Positions 1-10,387 of a DNA stretch of 64,000 nt are shown here, piece after piece. The notes under the pieces were generated by a model, which was given only the letters and a program-made list of their open reading frames with translations, was not told where the DNA came from and did no database searches. Position 1 is the first letter of the stretch, and every line of letters starts with the position of its first letter. Made by a program: the position numbers and the translations under genes. The stretch is from Saccharina japonica (lineage: Eukaryota > Sar > Phaeophyceae > Laminariales > Laminariaceae): the NCBI GenBank assembly GCA_008828725.1, contig MEHQ01001678.1, forward strand, positions 194,186-258,185. Direction: 5' to 3'.

Positions 1-298
1 CCTCACGGCGCTTCGCGCTTGGTGCAAGCAATGTCTGCCTGGTTGGTGAAAACCCAACGTGCTCCGTCCCGGCATTGTAAGGATGCGAGGGTCTATGGTC
101 ATACGACTACGGCCGTGCACGACATGAGTACACCCCCCCTCCCCCCGCCGGCGGGGGGAGGGGGGGTGTACTCATGTCGTGCACGGCCGTAGTCGTATGA
201 CCATAGACCCTCGCATCCTTACAATACCGGGACGGAGCACGTTGATTTTTCACCAACCAGGCAGACATTGCTTGCACCAAGCGCGAAGCGCCGTGAGG
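1..298. repeat. Spacerless 298-bp palindrome of a dispersed repeat (family R3)
   Basis: The first 149 bases are the near-perfect reverse complement of bases 150-298. The centre lies between 149 and 150 inside a GCCGGC core flanked by C and G runs. Only about three mismatches separate the arms. The arm is also found as single copies at 31353-31455, 31459-31685 and 39279-39495. There it continues beyond the point (298) where this palindrome passes into a GGAA repeat, so two arms of the same repeat were joined head to head here. The left arm starts at base 1 and may extend out of the window. It could be a true inverted duplication or a fold-back assembly artefact. Confidence 0.9.
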
Positions 299-470
299 AA
301 GGAAGGAAGGAAGGAAGGAAGGAAGGAAGGAAGGAAGGAAGGAAGGAAGGAAGGAAGGAAGGAAGGAAAGCAAAGAACCAAAGGAAGGAAGGAAATGAGG
401 GAGGGAGGGAGGGAAGGAAAGGAAGGAACTAAAGGAAGGGAGGGAGGAAAGGAGAGAGGGAGGGAGGGGA
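299..470. repeat. (GGAA)n microsatellite and purine-rich tract
   Basis: About 17 GGAA units are followed by degenerate GGAGG/GGAAA purine runs. It directly abuts the palindrome. The long frames read across it (Ser/Leu/Phe/Pro-rich or Lys/Glu/Gly-rich) are low-complexity artefacts. Confidence 0.95.
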
Positions 471-500
471 ACGCGACGCAGAACAAGAGGCTTGACTGAC

Positions 501-631
501 CTTCCGGCGAAAGCATCCATGACGTACAGCGAGCCTTTCCTGGCGAGCTCGTCCATCTCCTCCGCCCTCTCCTTGACCACCTTGCTGACGCCCTGCTTGA
601 ACAGCCGCTGCATCTTCTGCTTTCGCGCCCT
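501..631 (-). CDS. Candidate internal coding exon of an unrecognised host gene
   Basis: Read on the minus strand, 131 bp open cleanly between an acceptor (pyrimidine-rich stretch ending TGGTCTGGCAG) and a donor (AAG|GTCAGT). The exon starts in phase 0 and ends after 43 codons plus two bases. It encodes a charged, probably helical segment that begins RARKQKMQRLFKQGVSKVV and ends MDAFAGR, with GC-rich third positions unlike the AT-rich flanks. The gene is cut by the window: downstream exons would lie left of base 1. Other coding-looking minus-strand pieces lie at 10.4, 20.1, 25.0 and 30.1 kb, but nothing shows they belong to the same transcript. I do not recognise the family. The exon call rests on splice sites, codon choice and composition only. 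Confidence 0.45.
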
Positions 632-639
632 CTGCCAGA

Positions 640-988
640 CCAAACAACGAAATACACAAAATACAAAAAAAGTATGTACGTGTACGTACACTGCTGTAGT
701 GTCAAAACACAAGTAATCAAACCAGGTATATATATGCACACACCCTGTAGTGCCATAACCCAATAATATACCTGGTAGTGTACGTAGCAGCAGTAGCAGG
801 TGCTACTCTGTCCCCAAATCTAAGGACGATTTGCATAGTATCACTAATACTACAGTAAATAAAAACGGTTGTTATCGGTTGGCTAGCTATTAATAGGTAT
901 GCTGAGGGGTTCCGCTACTGCTGGTGTACGACAGCGAAAACATTTTTTTCATTCCGAGGCCCCTGACTGGAGGAGCCCCATACTATTA
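640..988. other. No gene seen; A-rich with TA words
   Basis: This stretch is A-rich, with TACGTACAC, TATATA and CTATTAATAG words. Around 910-975 it shows loose similarity (ending GGCCCCTGACT) to the tail of the long MITE copy at 18395-18693. No gene is supported. Confidence 0.5.
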
Positions 989-1163
989 CAGTACCGACCC
1001 GCTCATAAGAAACCAGAAATCGGGCTTAGGCTGACTTTCTTATTTTAGAAAGGGGTGTGTCCCACACTAACTTCAGCATAATAGCTGTCGACTTTCTTAC
1101 TTCCCCCGTATTTTTTAGGCTGCGTTTCTTGTGGGGCACTTTCTTATGAGGGCCGGTATAGTG
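989..1163. mobile_element. Tc1/mariner-like MITE, copy A
   Basis: This is a 175-bp element flanked by TA dinucleotides (987-988 and 1164-1165). Imperfect terminal inverted repeats begin CAGTACCGACCC on the left and CACTATACCGGCCC on the right, both followed by CTCATAAGAAA. The inner sequence (ACACTAACTTCA... and GTCGACTTT) matches copy B at 39857-40009. TA duplication with CAGT ends fits Tc1/mariner-type non-autonomous elements. It has no coding capacity. Confidence 0.7.
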
Positions 1164-1998
1164 TATTACTGTTATTAGTTCTATTAGTACTATTGGTAAA
1201 TCACCCAAAATCTGACGATTGATAATAGGTGTAGGTTTATAACCCGATGCGTTATCCCATGCTCTATCTATGTACGAGTAGGCGTTATCGGGAAATAATG
1301 TTGCAGCACAAAGCCCAAATGGGATGTACCTTAGAAGGTAGTTGGTTCCTTACTTGAGCAGCTCCGTCGTGTACACGACGTAAAGCAGAAATGTTAAGGT
1401 TTCGCCCAAAAAGTGCTACGCCTACGATATATCGTGTATAGCACTTCTGGAATACTAGATTACTGCTGTACATATATATATGTACCAGGTATTATAGGGC
1501 TACAAACAGAATGCTAAACTGAATATTAATAGTATAGCTACGTACTGGTACACTACTGCTGTACACTGGTACACATTGGCAGCAGTTTTAACCATATACT
1601 GCTTGCTGTACACGGCAAATAATGTTGTAGTATTACAACTAATTAAATAATAAGGATGTTGTATGCACGATACAGCAGTCAGCACAAGACCATTACGACT
1701 GCTGTTTACAGCATATGGTAGAGAGGTATATTTGTGGTTCCGTGTATATATACCTGGTATATAAATACTAAGCTACTACTGCCTTGTAGACAACAACTGC
1801 ATACTCGTATATACAGCAGTGGTACTTATAGTGTCATATACAGGAATATTATCACTATATTATACCTGGCACTGCTGCTGCTGTGTGCGTACTGCTGTCT
1901 GCTGTACTTGCACCTGTGCGCAGAGAGAACCGTGTCACAAAAATCATTTTCACCTACTCGTACCACAGCTACGTACATACGAGTATAGACTAATATTA
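1164..1998. other. No gene seen; AT-rich, TA-word-rich
   Basis: I see only AT-rich sequence with many TACTGCTGTA, TACCAGGTA, TATATAC and TATTAATA words. Short frames here have no coding character. Confidence 0.5.
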
Positions 1999-2118
1999 CG
2001 GGGGACCATAGTAAATAGGACCAAATATTGTTAGTAAAAATGGGGCAATATATAGGTTTTTGTGTGTACCGTAGGTCCTATTTACTAGTGTTTACTACGG
2101 CATCATTAGCCCACCCCG
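1999..2118. mobile_element. TA-flanked MITE family CGGGGG, copy 1
   Basis: This 120-bp element begins CGGGGGACCATAGTAAATA and ends in a related inverted repeat (TTAGCCCACCCCG). It is flanked by TA on both sides. The interior (TTAGTAAAA...ATATAGGTTTTTGTGTG) is shared with copies at 13871 and 42807. Seven copies are in this window. The TA target suggests a Tc1/mariner-type origin; no transposase is present. Confidence 0.7.
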
Positions 2119-2262
2119 TAATAGTACGTATCCCAGGTATATTACAAGCTTTCCCTTCGGGATGTGGTTGGCTTGAAATCCCGAGGGCGTCGCAAGCTGT
2201 AAATATATTAATATATTAATACATTATGCGAGGTACGTACAAGTACGCACTCGAAGTCTAGC

Positions 2263-2311
<49 letters not shown>

Positions 2312-2928
2312 GCCGATTGTAAGGGCAACAGCAGCAGCAGCAGTGAGATGGTTCGGATGGTTCGGAAGTGTGAATAAAAAGAGAGGCGGTGGAGACGCTC
2401 CGAGCATTCAGCCCACCCTGCTTCCCCCTACTATATACGAGTATATGCTCCTCCTACATAATACATTCCATATGTCCATACTGGTATATATGTTACATGT
2501 ATATGTATACTTCGAAGTATATTATACCGGTGTTATACAGCTGTAGATATATCATGCATGGTACTAATAATACGAAAGGGTAAAAAATGGGAGTATCACC
2601 CATAGGAAACAGCCCCAAGGTTCACTGGGCGTACAGCACTTGGACTTTAGTTACACAAGGTACGTACTTGCTATCAGTTTGCTACTGCTGTAGATATATC
2701 GTATACGACGGAAGTGCTGCGCGGAAAGGACGAAAAACCGGGGAATCAGTTACCGCGTGGACGCTTGAACTGCTGTCCGAGTAGGAGGAGAGAGGAGAGC
2801 AACTTGTTATTGATACTGCTGTATTACGGCGTATATTAAATATATACGAAGTATATATATACATATATACGTATGAATACACGAGTGCCGTTCCACGGAG
2901 AGGTCGGACCATCGATACGGTTGGTGGG
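2119..2928. other. No gene seen; (CAG)n at 2262-2307
   Basis: A run of about 15 CAG triplets (2262-2307) is followed by AT-rich sequence full of TATATAC and TACCGGTG words. No coding region is supported. Confidence 0.6.
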
Positions 2929-3507
2929 TAGGCCCTGACCCATTTGGTGTTTTTTTTTTTTTTTCGTGCCCACTTTTCCGGAATGGCCCGAGTCCAAACA
3001 AGCCAAATATGGCACCAGGGTTTGGCCATTTTCCCACAGTTTTGGCTTAGGTTTTGGTAGTCATAAGCCACCTTTTTGGGGACCGTTCACCTTTTTTGGT
3101 CGGTTTTGCGCAAAAGAGCGAACTATGGCACCAGGGTTTGGCCATTTTTTCACAGTGTGACTTCTTCGTGTTTTCGGGTGTATTTAAACACATAAGCGGG
3201 GTGTGTGAACATAAACCAACTGCTGAAATGCTGAATCGTATGCATATAAGTCAATCGCTTTGATGATGTTCAAGTATTCAGCGAAGTTCCCGATGCGGAC
3301 TGGGCATCTAGCCCGGGCTTTCAACGAACCCAGCGCCAGAAATAGGGGTGGCATAGGCTGCCTATGGCATATTTTCTCTTGTTTTGCCACCCCTTGTGCC
3401 CACAATCCAAATGGCACGTGCCCACTCCAGCTTATGGCTTTGCTTATGGAACATAGAGCCAATTATGTCAATTGCTATGCTATGCCCACCAAATGGGTCA
3501 GGGCCTA
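2929..3507. mobile_element. hAT-like non-autonomous DNA transposon
   Basis: This 579-bp element has a perfect 21-bp terminal inverted repeat (TAGGCCCTGACCCATTTGGT plus G). It is flanked by a perfect 8-bp direct repeat, TTGGTGGG (2921-2928 and 3508-3515). An 8-bp target duplication is the signature of the hAT superfamily. Inside, a 32-bp segment (TATGGCACCAGGGTTTGGCC...) is directly repeated at about 3007-3040 and 3123-3155. The short frames show no transposase, so it is a deletion or MITE-type derivative. Confidence 0.82.
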
Positions 3508-3515
3508 TTGGTGGG

Positions 3516-4480
3516 CCGTCATGCCGTCATAATTCAGCGGTCTCAACCAGCTGGTCTCAACTCGCACGACCTGAATGATTAAAAAAAAATGCCAGCTGAC
3601 TTACGTACTCTTACTACGTACTCGTACTTGTAATATAGTTGTTGTTGTTGTTATCTTCACATTAAACTCGTTTCAGTTGCTAATCCCTATAGTCTGATCT
3701 AGCAAGATCACGGCCCGTGGTCACAAAAGTGCTAGAGCCATCAGAGAATCCTAAAGAACACGTACACTTAGCAGGGAAAGGATACACAAGTCCGAAGAGG
3801 CACACCTAAAATCCCTACAGCATGTTATGCGTGTCCAAAACTGAACTACACGCCCGCAATCTCCATTCGACTACAGCAGCATCGTCCCCCCCCTCCCCCT
3901 CTTTACCAATGAATTTGCCGACTACAGCGTAACTACTGTCTGAAGTGCTGTCTGTACAAAAACACACGGTAGGTGTGGGAACAAGATGGAGCACGCAGCT
4001 GCTGTCTGAAGTGCTGCCGGAATGACAGTCCGCGGGCACAGTGAAAAAGAACAGCCAACCAAAGCCATCACGTCAATTGACAATTTCCCGTCAGTATTCG
4101 TGGCTGCTACGACTGTTTTTGCTATCCATATAATAAGATGATACCTGGTGCATACTACAGCAGCAGTACTGCTGCAGCACTGCTGCTGCACTGCTGCTGC
4201 TGCTGTGTCAGAGAAACGACCAACAAAAAAAGACATCAATTTCGCTCAGACACATTATTGTTAAGGCCAATCTCTTACGCAAGATTTCTGAAAATAGAAA
4301 AATTGAGGAATTCTCGAGCGCCAAAACCAAACGAGGATTGTTCAGTCCACAACCTGACCATGACCCCAAGTTTTGAGATTGTTTTTGGACAGCAAGTTGT
4401 GACAAAAAATGCACAACAGTAGCACGAGGAAGACGGTACTCGTATATATTATATTAACGAGTACGCGAAAGCGCCTCCCA
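3516..4480. other. No gene seen between hAT element and 4.5 kb
   Basis: Sequence of mixed composition with a GTT run near 3640 and alternating CAGCAG/CTGCTG blocks at 4158-4205. Short frames exist on both strands, but none stands out in composition or splice context. Confidence 0.4.
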
Positions 4481-4668
4481 GATATTCCGCTGCCGCCCTG
4501 GACTACGGGTGATCGAGGTGTTCGTCGCACCGGAGCACGCAGGGCAGAAGCATTGTACCCGACGGTGGCCGGGACAACGGAGTACACGACGAAGGGGTGT
4601 CGTTAGAAGCTGTGTTTTCCTCCTCGCTGTCTGTGTTCCTCGTTCATCAACAAACACCTCTCTCCCAG

Positions 4669-4796
4669 AGTTGGACAGCCCTCTCGATGAGACCAAGTTG
4701 TGGTTGTGCTTGGAGAATGCCGCAGTCGCAGCTGCAAGGAAGGGGAGTTGCAAGGCTCTCGTGGCCGACACCATCACAATCCGATTCCACCGAATT
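4669..4796 (+). CDS. Candidate coding exon, unrecognised
   Basis: After a pyrimidine-rich acceptor (CACCTCTCTCCCAG) the plus strand opens a GC3-rich frame. It reads PLDETKLWLCLENAAVAAAR and continues to an ITIRFHRI stretch before possible donors GTGGTG (4797) or GTGATG (4800). Codon choice is like the exon at 501-631 and unlike the flanks. The opposite strand also has an open frame with a passable acceptor, so strand is not certain. Upstream, 4485-4598 is GC-rich and may hold another exon, but the phases I tried across 4597-4668 give stops or do not match. I recognise no family. Confidence 0.27.
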
Positions 4797-4799
4797 GTG

Positions 4800-6159
4800 G
4801 TGATGTCTGAGGCACGCGCGGGGGGGAAGCGTGGCACAGCAAGCAGCAGTACACATGTCGCTTACTTGGCAGACAGATGCGGCTTGTGCTCAACTGCCGT
4901 TTCCGGTACATTTGAATGCGTGTTGCCCCCAACGATGTGTGGAAACCCACCACGATACCAAATCCAAGCGCAGTTTCGATCGCGATCTTGATCGGAAACG
5001 GGGCTCCATTTCCGAGTGGAGGTCGACTTGAAAATGATAATCGAAAAAAAATTGATCGGAAGTGGACCCACTTTCAGGCCCATATGGTTGACAATCGGTT
5101 TAAAAAACTGAAAACGTTCATTTTTCAGTTTTCAGAAATCTTCCGTAAGAGATGGCCTAATAAGAAACAAAAAAACGACCACAAAACACAAAACCAGATG
5201 CAAAAAAAAAAAAACACTTCCACACCAAATCGGAATTCCGTCAATTTTGTGACGAATACGTACGATTGGTTAACCTTTTGCCAGCAGCCCAACGGACTAT
5301 GAATAGTCGAATACCTTAACAAATGCATTTTTCAATTGGTCGTACTCACAGCTAACGTTTTTTTCTTCAATCTTATTAAAATGGCGTAGTCGGCAGCACA
5401 TGGGTATTTGGTATTTGGTCGTGAGTTCGAATCTCACCTTCACCAGGCTTTTCCTCATGTCAATAATCTGAAAAATACTAAAAATTGATCCCCAGAAATT
5501 GGGACCGCGTGTTGGTTACACGCGTCCACCCGTATTTCCGGTCCGTTCCAGGGGGGGGAAGTGTTATACTGCTGTAAGGCTTAGTTTGGGTAGGCGAATT
5601 GATAAACTTTGATCGGTAGCCCGACGGACTATTAATAATCATTACCAGGTATCTATTACTATTAATATTAATACTGTAAATTAATTTGCGAAAATGGTCC
5701 GACTGTGATTCCAAGTCAAAATCTGAAGAATCACGATTTATGCCCGTAAGGTATGCGTACAGCAGTTGTAGCATATCATTCGTATGTTATATAGTGGTGC
5801 ATGAATATAACCAGCCTTCCGCAGGAGCCGCCGGCGGGAGGCCCACCCGGGCACTTTTTTAGTAGGGGGGCCTGGGGAAAAAAGAAAAAAAAAGAGAGAG
5901 AAAGATTTCCAAGTCTTGCGGAGGTTTTTTCGATACGGGCTACGGGGTTGCTCAAGTTGTCGAGTTTTGGTTCCCGTCCGATGTCATGTATGTGCCCTCT
6001 GCTGCGAGGCCACCGCGAGCGCTACAGTTTGAACCTCGGCATGAAAGTAGGCTCATTCGAACAATCTGGTGTAGGGCTATCGAAGGTGTTGAAATCAACT
6101 CAATGCGTGGGAGCATGAAGGATACATGTATCATCTGGCGGATTTTTTCCCTGAAAAAA
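4800..6159. other. No gene seen; tRNA-like unit inside
   Basis: Mostly AT-rich. It holds the tRNA-like unit at 5377-5455, a TATTAATA cluster near 5635-5685 and a purine run at 5875-5905. No host exon is supported. Confidence 0.4.
5377..5455 (+). repeat. tRNA-like pol III promoter unit (SINE head or tRNA pseudogene)
   Basis: A good A box (TGGCGTAGTCGG, 5382-5393) is followed 31 bases later by a B box inside a T-arm-like hairpin (GTGAGTTCGAATCTCAC). It ends CTTCACCA, like a tRNA 3' end. I cannot fold a clean anticodon arm or pair an acceptor stem, so it is not called as a working tRNA. It differs from the heads of the other SINE family in this window. Confidence 0.4.
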
Positions 6160-6533
6160 CAAGTTGCGGTATGGATGACCCACCGAGGGGTGGTAGGTGG
6201 TGGGTGGTATCAGCCACCCCCGACGCAGAATGATACGTACGTTCCACTCTCGTTGCGACGATAACAACAGCAGCAGCACGCTGCAGCAGCAACAGCACAG
6301 CAACAACAGCCTTCCGTTGTACTCGTACGAGTTTCAAAAAGCAAGTTGCGGTATGGATGACCCACCAAGGAAGGGGTGGTCGGTGGTGGGTGGTATCAGC
6401 CACACCCCCGACGCAGAACGATACGAGTACGTACATTCCACTCTCGTTGCGACGATAACAACAGCAACAGCACGCTGCAGCAGCAACAACACAGCAACAA
6501 CAGCCTGCCGTTGTACTCGTACGAGTTCCAACA
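6160..6533. repeat. Two-unit tandem duplication (about 182 + 192 bp)
   Basis: Unit 1 (6160-6341) and unit 2 (6342-6533) both start CAAGTTGCGGTATGGATGAC, share a GGTGGGTGGTATCAGCCAC block and a CAG/CAACAG-rich block, and end GTACTCGTACGAGTT. They differ by substitutions and by small insertions, one being CGAGTA at a TA (6424-6429; compare 6234-6235). Just after unit 2 a short coding-like stretch reads SIELANLCDALLRARRRALF (6540-6600), which I cannot assign. Confidence 0.85.
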
Positions 6534-6629
6534 AGCTCTCTCCATCGAGCTTGCTAACCTTTGTGACGCACTTCTGCGTGCTCGCCGCCGTGCTTTGTTC
6601 GGCGGCGGGATTGACATTTTTGAATTTTT

Positions 6630-6705
6630 TAGTTCTCGTGATTGGTCTACGTCACGATTTTCACGATTTTTTTGTGCTCGTGATTGGTCTAAATCACGAT
6701 TTTTC
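6630..6705. repeat. Short tandem repeat (CTCGTGATTGGTCTA unit)
   Basis: Two copies of an approximately 40-bp unit with CTCGTGATTGGTCTA followed by TCACGATTTT. Confidence 0.8.
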
Positions 6706-7108
6706 AGGCCCCACCACTGTTAAATTGCCCCACCCGGCACCCTGGTCCCATTTGGTACCATGTACCCGGTAGGCCATACATATCTACAACAACTCCTGCT
6801 ACACATACTAGCTGATAGCTATTAATAACACATATATACAACCCGGGGTCGAATTGAATTTACGTGTGCAAATCTGAATAGCCTCGCACGCACGACGTGC
6901 AATTTCTCCACCGCTGTATCTGTCGACACGATCCCAACGCACCTAGCCCTGACTCAGACGGCCCATGCACCGTACGACGTATACGCATAGGGTGCACGTA
7001 CCGCTAGCGGTACTAGGTGGCGGTGAAGGGGTCTGTATTCGGAGAGCAAGCTGCGATTGAGGGCGCGAGTTGGGGGCCTTGCGATGGGATCTGTCTGGTG
7101 TCACTGGG

Positions 7109-7145
<37 letters not shown>

Positions 7146-7724
7146 ACTCTTGTCCGAACCACACGAGGAGAGTCCAGCACAACCGTCACCAATGCTCCGT
7201 CTACAAAGGACATATATACCACACGTCAAAACTGGGAGCCTGAGTTTACAAACCGTCTCAGCTATAGCTCCATCTCAGCATTTCAAACCCACCGTCATGA
7301 CTTCGCGCTTCTCTGTGCCCCCCGCATCGCCTTTCTTCGAGGGGTTGCAGCAGAGTATCATAACTAACTGCTGTTTGTCGCACTGATTCCGCCGCCTTTA
7401 TTCGCTTTTATCCAGCCGCTCAGGAAAGGCACAGAGACGAACCGCCTCGCCTTGAGACCCACAAGCCCAGCCAGTGCAGGTCGCTGGGCATGCAGACTCT
7501 AACTATGACTACTCTTCGCTGTGTTGGCGGTTCAAGGTGCCTCTCGGGACAAGGGCGGTCTCGCCCCGTAGTCCTTGTGTTGTGTGTTGAGGCGGTTTCA
7601 CTAATATTTTGGCGTCTGGCCAACATATATAGGGGTAAGGGGTCATTACAATACGTACTTGCTGCCAGGTATTCATATCATATGTAGCGGTACCGGTATT
7701 AAAGTACCTTGGTACCACGTGTGT
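6706..7724. other. No gene seen; (TC)n at 7111-7144
   Basis: A 34-bp TC run with otherwise unremarkable sequence. Overlapping short frames across 7017-7390 and 7490-7690 do not agree on one strand and have no recognisable motif. Confidence 0.4.
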
Positions 7725-7885
7725 GTGTTCTTTCTACCCGTCGAAATCCAGCACACCCAGTGTCCGTGCCGATTCTTCATCCTGGAGATGTACCAGTTAT
7801 GTGGTCACAACACCACGACACAAGAGATACTACTGTACGTACATTGCAAATACAGTTAAGCAGAGCAGACAATGCAATGCAAAAT
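7725..7885 (+). repeat. Dispersed repeat family R4, copy a
   Basis: It shares a block (TTTCTACCCGTCGAAATCCA..., CACACCCAGTGTCCGTGCCG, TTCTTCATCC, GAGATACTAC, CAGACAATGCAATGC) with inverted copy b (8056-8215) and copy c (35325-35515). Copies a and b form an inverted pair around 7886-8055. Its nature is unknown. Confidence 0.75.
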
Positions 7886-8055
7886 ACGACAGGCACGACC
7901 TACCCTGCTAGCAATCCAGATGCGTGAAAGAGAGACAGCAAAAAAAAAAAGCGAGCAGGAAAAAAAAGGCTGGTTTCAAGGCGTATTCGGCAAAAAATGT
8001 ACGTAAGAGTGGCACCTTCACGCCGTTTCTGGGAGATTATTCTGAAATATTGCAT

Positions 8056-8215
8056 TATACCGCAGTATCTCTACGTATGTGTCGTAGTTTTGTAGTTTTG
8101 TGCCCCCACATAACTTGTATCTCTAGGATGAAGAATAGGCACGGATACGGGGTGTGCTGGATTTCGACGGGTAAAAATAACGGTTTCATGTGAAGAACAC
8201 ACACACGTGCTTTAT
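8056..8215 (-). repeat. Dispersed repeat family R4, copy b (inverted)
   Basis: This is the reverse complement of the R4 block. Relative to the other copies it carries an extra TACGT near 8072, next to the GAGATACT motif. Confidence 0.75.
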
Positions 8216-9163
8216 GACCTCTTGTCGACCCGTTACCGGACGTTTGTTTGTTTGTTTGTTTGTTTGTTTTTTTTGCCCGCCAGATACGAAGTCGGTCGTT
8301 TTTGTTTTTTAGGCGTTTCGGTCCAAATTCCGGGCGCGTTTTTTTCTTCAAGTAACATATAAAAATACCACCCTTCGTCAATAACGGTTCGACAGGAGCT
8401 CACAGACCACGCGCGCAATTTTTGCAGGAACTATCTCCCCAAAAATCGGCCTGTAGTACATGTTGGGCTCTTGTGCGGAAAGGGTACGAATTGAACGGCG
8501 TTGCTTCGTGATGATTTTTAGTTTCAGTACGAATATACTCAACTTTTGGCGTTAAGTGCAACCTGAAAATGGTCCTACGATTGCAACTTGAAAATGGTCC
8601 TACGAGCTCGGTTCTTCGAATATTTGCGCGGAACTTTTGGCGGGCATGCATGCCTTGGAGTGCCTGGAACCGGCTCGTCCAGAAAACAAAAATGAAACGC
8701 TTGTTCCCACGGAAACGCCTGACTGCTGTTGCTTACATTTTTTAAGGCCCTTGGTTGGTCGGGACACGTTTTCGCCGCTAAAATAGCGCCAGCCCTAGGA
8801 CCTCAACTAGAAAAACGGCTACTCGTACTCGCATATACCAGGTATAATATATATATAATATATATAAATATATTCGTAATATATTTTATATGGCACCCTC
8901 TTCCACTGTTCATGGCGGGCAGTATGGTACCAAAATATGTCACATACCAATATATATATATATTGCAAGCGGCATACGTGGGTGATCAAATGTAAGGGCG
9001 TTTAGCTTGGACCAGCTCGTACCGATACATACATACACATATACTGGTATTCAGTACGGAAGTATCAGAGAAGTATCGAACTTTGGATATACGGTAATAT
9101 CGTAATATCGTAATATTGAACGTGTTTTGCTCTTCATCCCCCCCCTGGCACTCCCGTGTTTGC
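8216..9163. other. No gene seen; (TTTG)n and (AT)n tracts
   Basis: It holds a TTTG run at 8243-8270, a 25-bp duplication (CTGAAAATGGTCCTACGA) at about 8558-8605, and TATATA runs at 8845-8895. No coding region is supported. Confidence 0.5.
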
Positions 9164-9508
9164 CTTTTTTTTCTATCCCAATTATTATCTTCGCCCTTCT
9201 TTTCTTTCTCCTTCCTATTAATAGTCGTAACTCAGATCCGGGGTCGCACCGTAGGGTTTTCTCCCTCCTCCCCCACTACGTTTCTTGCCTTGCATTTTTT
9301 ACCGCGAGAAGACCTCAGCCCTTTCTTCCCTCGCCGACTCGCATCGAATTGCGCCTGCCCACGCTACTAGGCGCTCTCAGCTCTCAGCAGTTGATTCCGT
9401 TTTTTTTTTTGCAAATGAACCCAAAAGTCCGACCAGCGTGATATTCGAACCCCGGAAACCAAATCTTAGTAGCATTCGAGGGTACCACTAGACTATCGGG
9501 GCGACCGA
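9164..9508 (-). mobile_element. tRNA-headed SINE, copy S1
   Basis: Minus orientation: the tail is the T run at 9164-9172 and the tRNA-like head is at the right end, with B box (reverse of ATTCGAACC) and A box (reverse of CCACTAGACTA). The body carries the family markers GTAACTCAGATCCGGGGTC and TCTCCCTCCTCCCCCACTAC. It shares with S2 a TATTAATA block in the body that other copies lack, so S1 and S2 may form a subfamily. Confidence 0.85.
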
Positions 9509-9539
9509 TATTCTGACACTTGATCCAAAGTTTTCAAAG

Positions 9540-10222
9540 GGTATGTTCGGTAGGGTACGTACCGAAGTAAACCGGGAGTATTTGCTCTCGGTAAATACCT
9601 GTACCCGACGCACCGGTAAGTTCGGTACGCCCTTGATAACGGTACCCGACACTTCGGTAAGTTCGGTACTTTTTCAATACCGGTACCCGAGACTTCGGTA
9701 AGCTCGTTACTTTTTCAATACCGGTACCCAGGAAATCGGTAAGTTCGTTCATTTTTCAATACCGGTACCCGAGACTTCGGTAAGTTCGGTACTTTTTCAA
9801 TACCGGTACCCAGACTTCGGCAGGTTCGGTACTCCCACCCAAGTATACCCCGGGTACCGGTATACCCTCGACCACAATACCGGTGGTGCCGGTAGTTGTT
9901 CGGTGCGGCCTCGATACCGGGGAATCGGGTATATTCAGTAGCACAACATGGACACTCATTATGAAATCATCACACACATATAATATTACGTGGCGTCTAC
10001 ATGTGGCGTACAAAGTGATAAACAGCAGTGTTTTTGTTTTGAATAAGAAGTAACAGTCGGGCAAGGAAGTTGGGAAAAAAAGTACCAGGTAACAAACAGC
10101 ATAGGTACCCGATATTTCGTCATGTTCGGCAATTTTTGAAGACCTGTACCCGACACCTCGGTAAGTTCGGTAAGCCCACCAAATATACCCCCGGTACCGA
10201 TATATACCCTACCGAACATTCC
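9540..10222. mobile_element. TIR-bounded element with internal minisatellite
   Basis: The ends are inverted: GGTATGTTCGGTAGGGTA at 9540-9557 and its near reverse complement at 10205-10222. From 9600 to 9840 it is built of about five imperfect 45-50 bp tandem units with CTTCGGTAAGTTCGGTAC and CAATACCGGTACCC. I see no clear target duplication. A non-autonomous DNA element or an inverted minisatellite are both possible. Confidence 0.55.
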
Positions 10223-10387
10223 TTCAGTTTCCATGTATCAAATATCGGCATCGTGCATATATCGATTAGTGTTTTGTTTATCGGTGTGGGATTATATCGA
10301 ACTCGATGATCGTTCGATACCCAACCCTGAACCAGGTTGCTGGAGTCTTCTGTTTTATTGGAGACTCCGCTCGTGTAAGGAAGTAAC

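Noticed and set aside
107-763. 218-codon minus frame as a single gene
   Set aside because: Most of it is the palindrome and GGAA repeat; only 501-631 has coding character, with splice sites on both sides.
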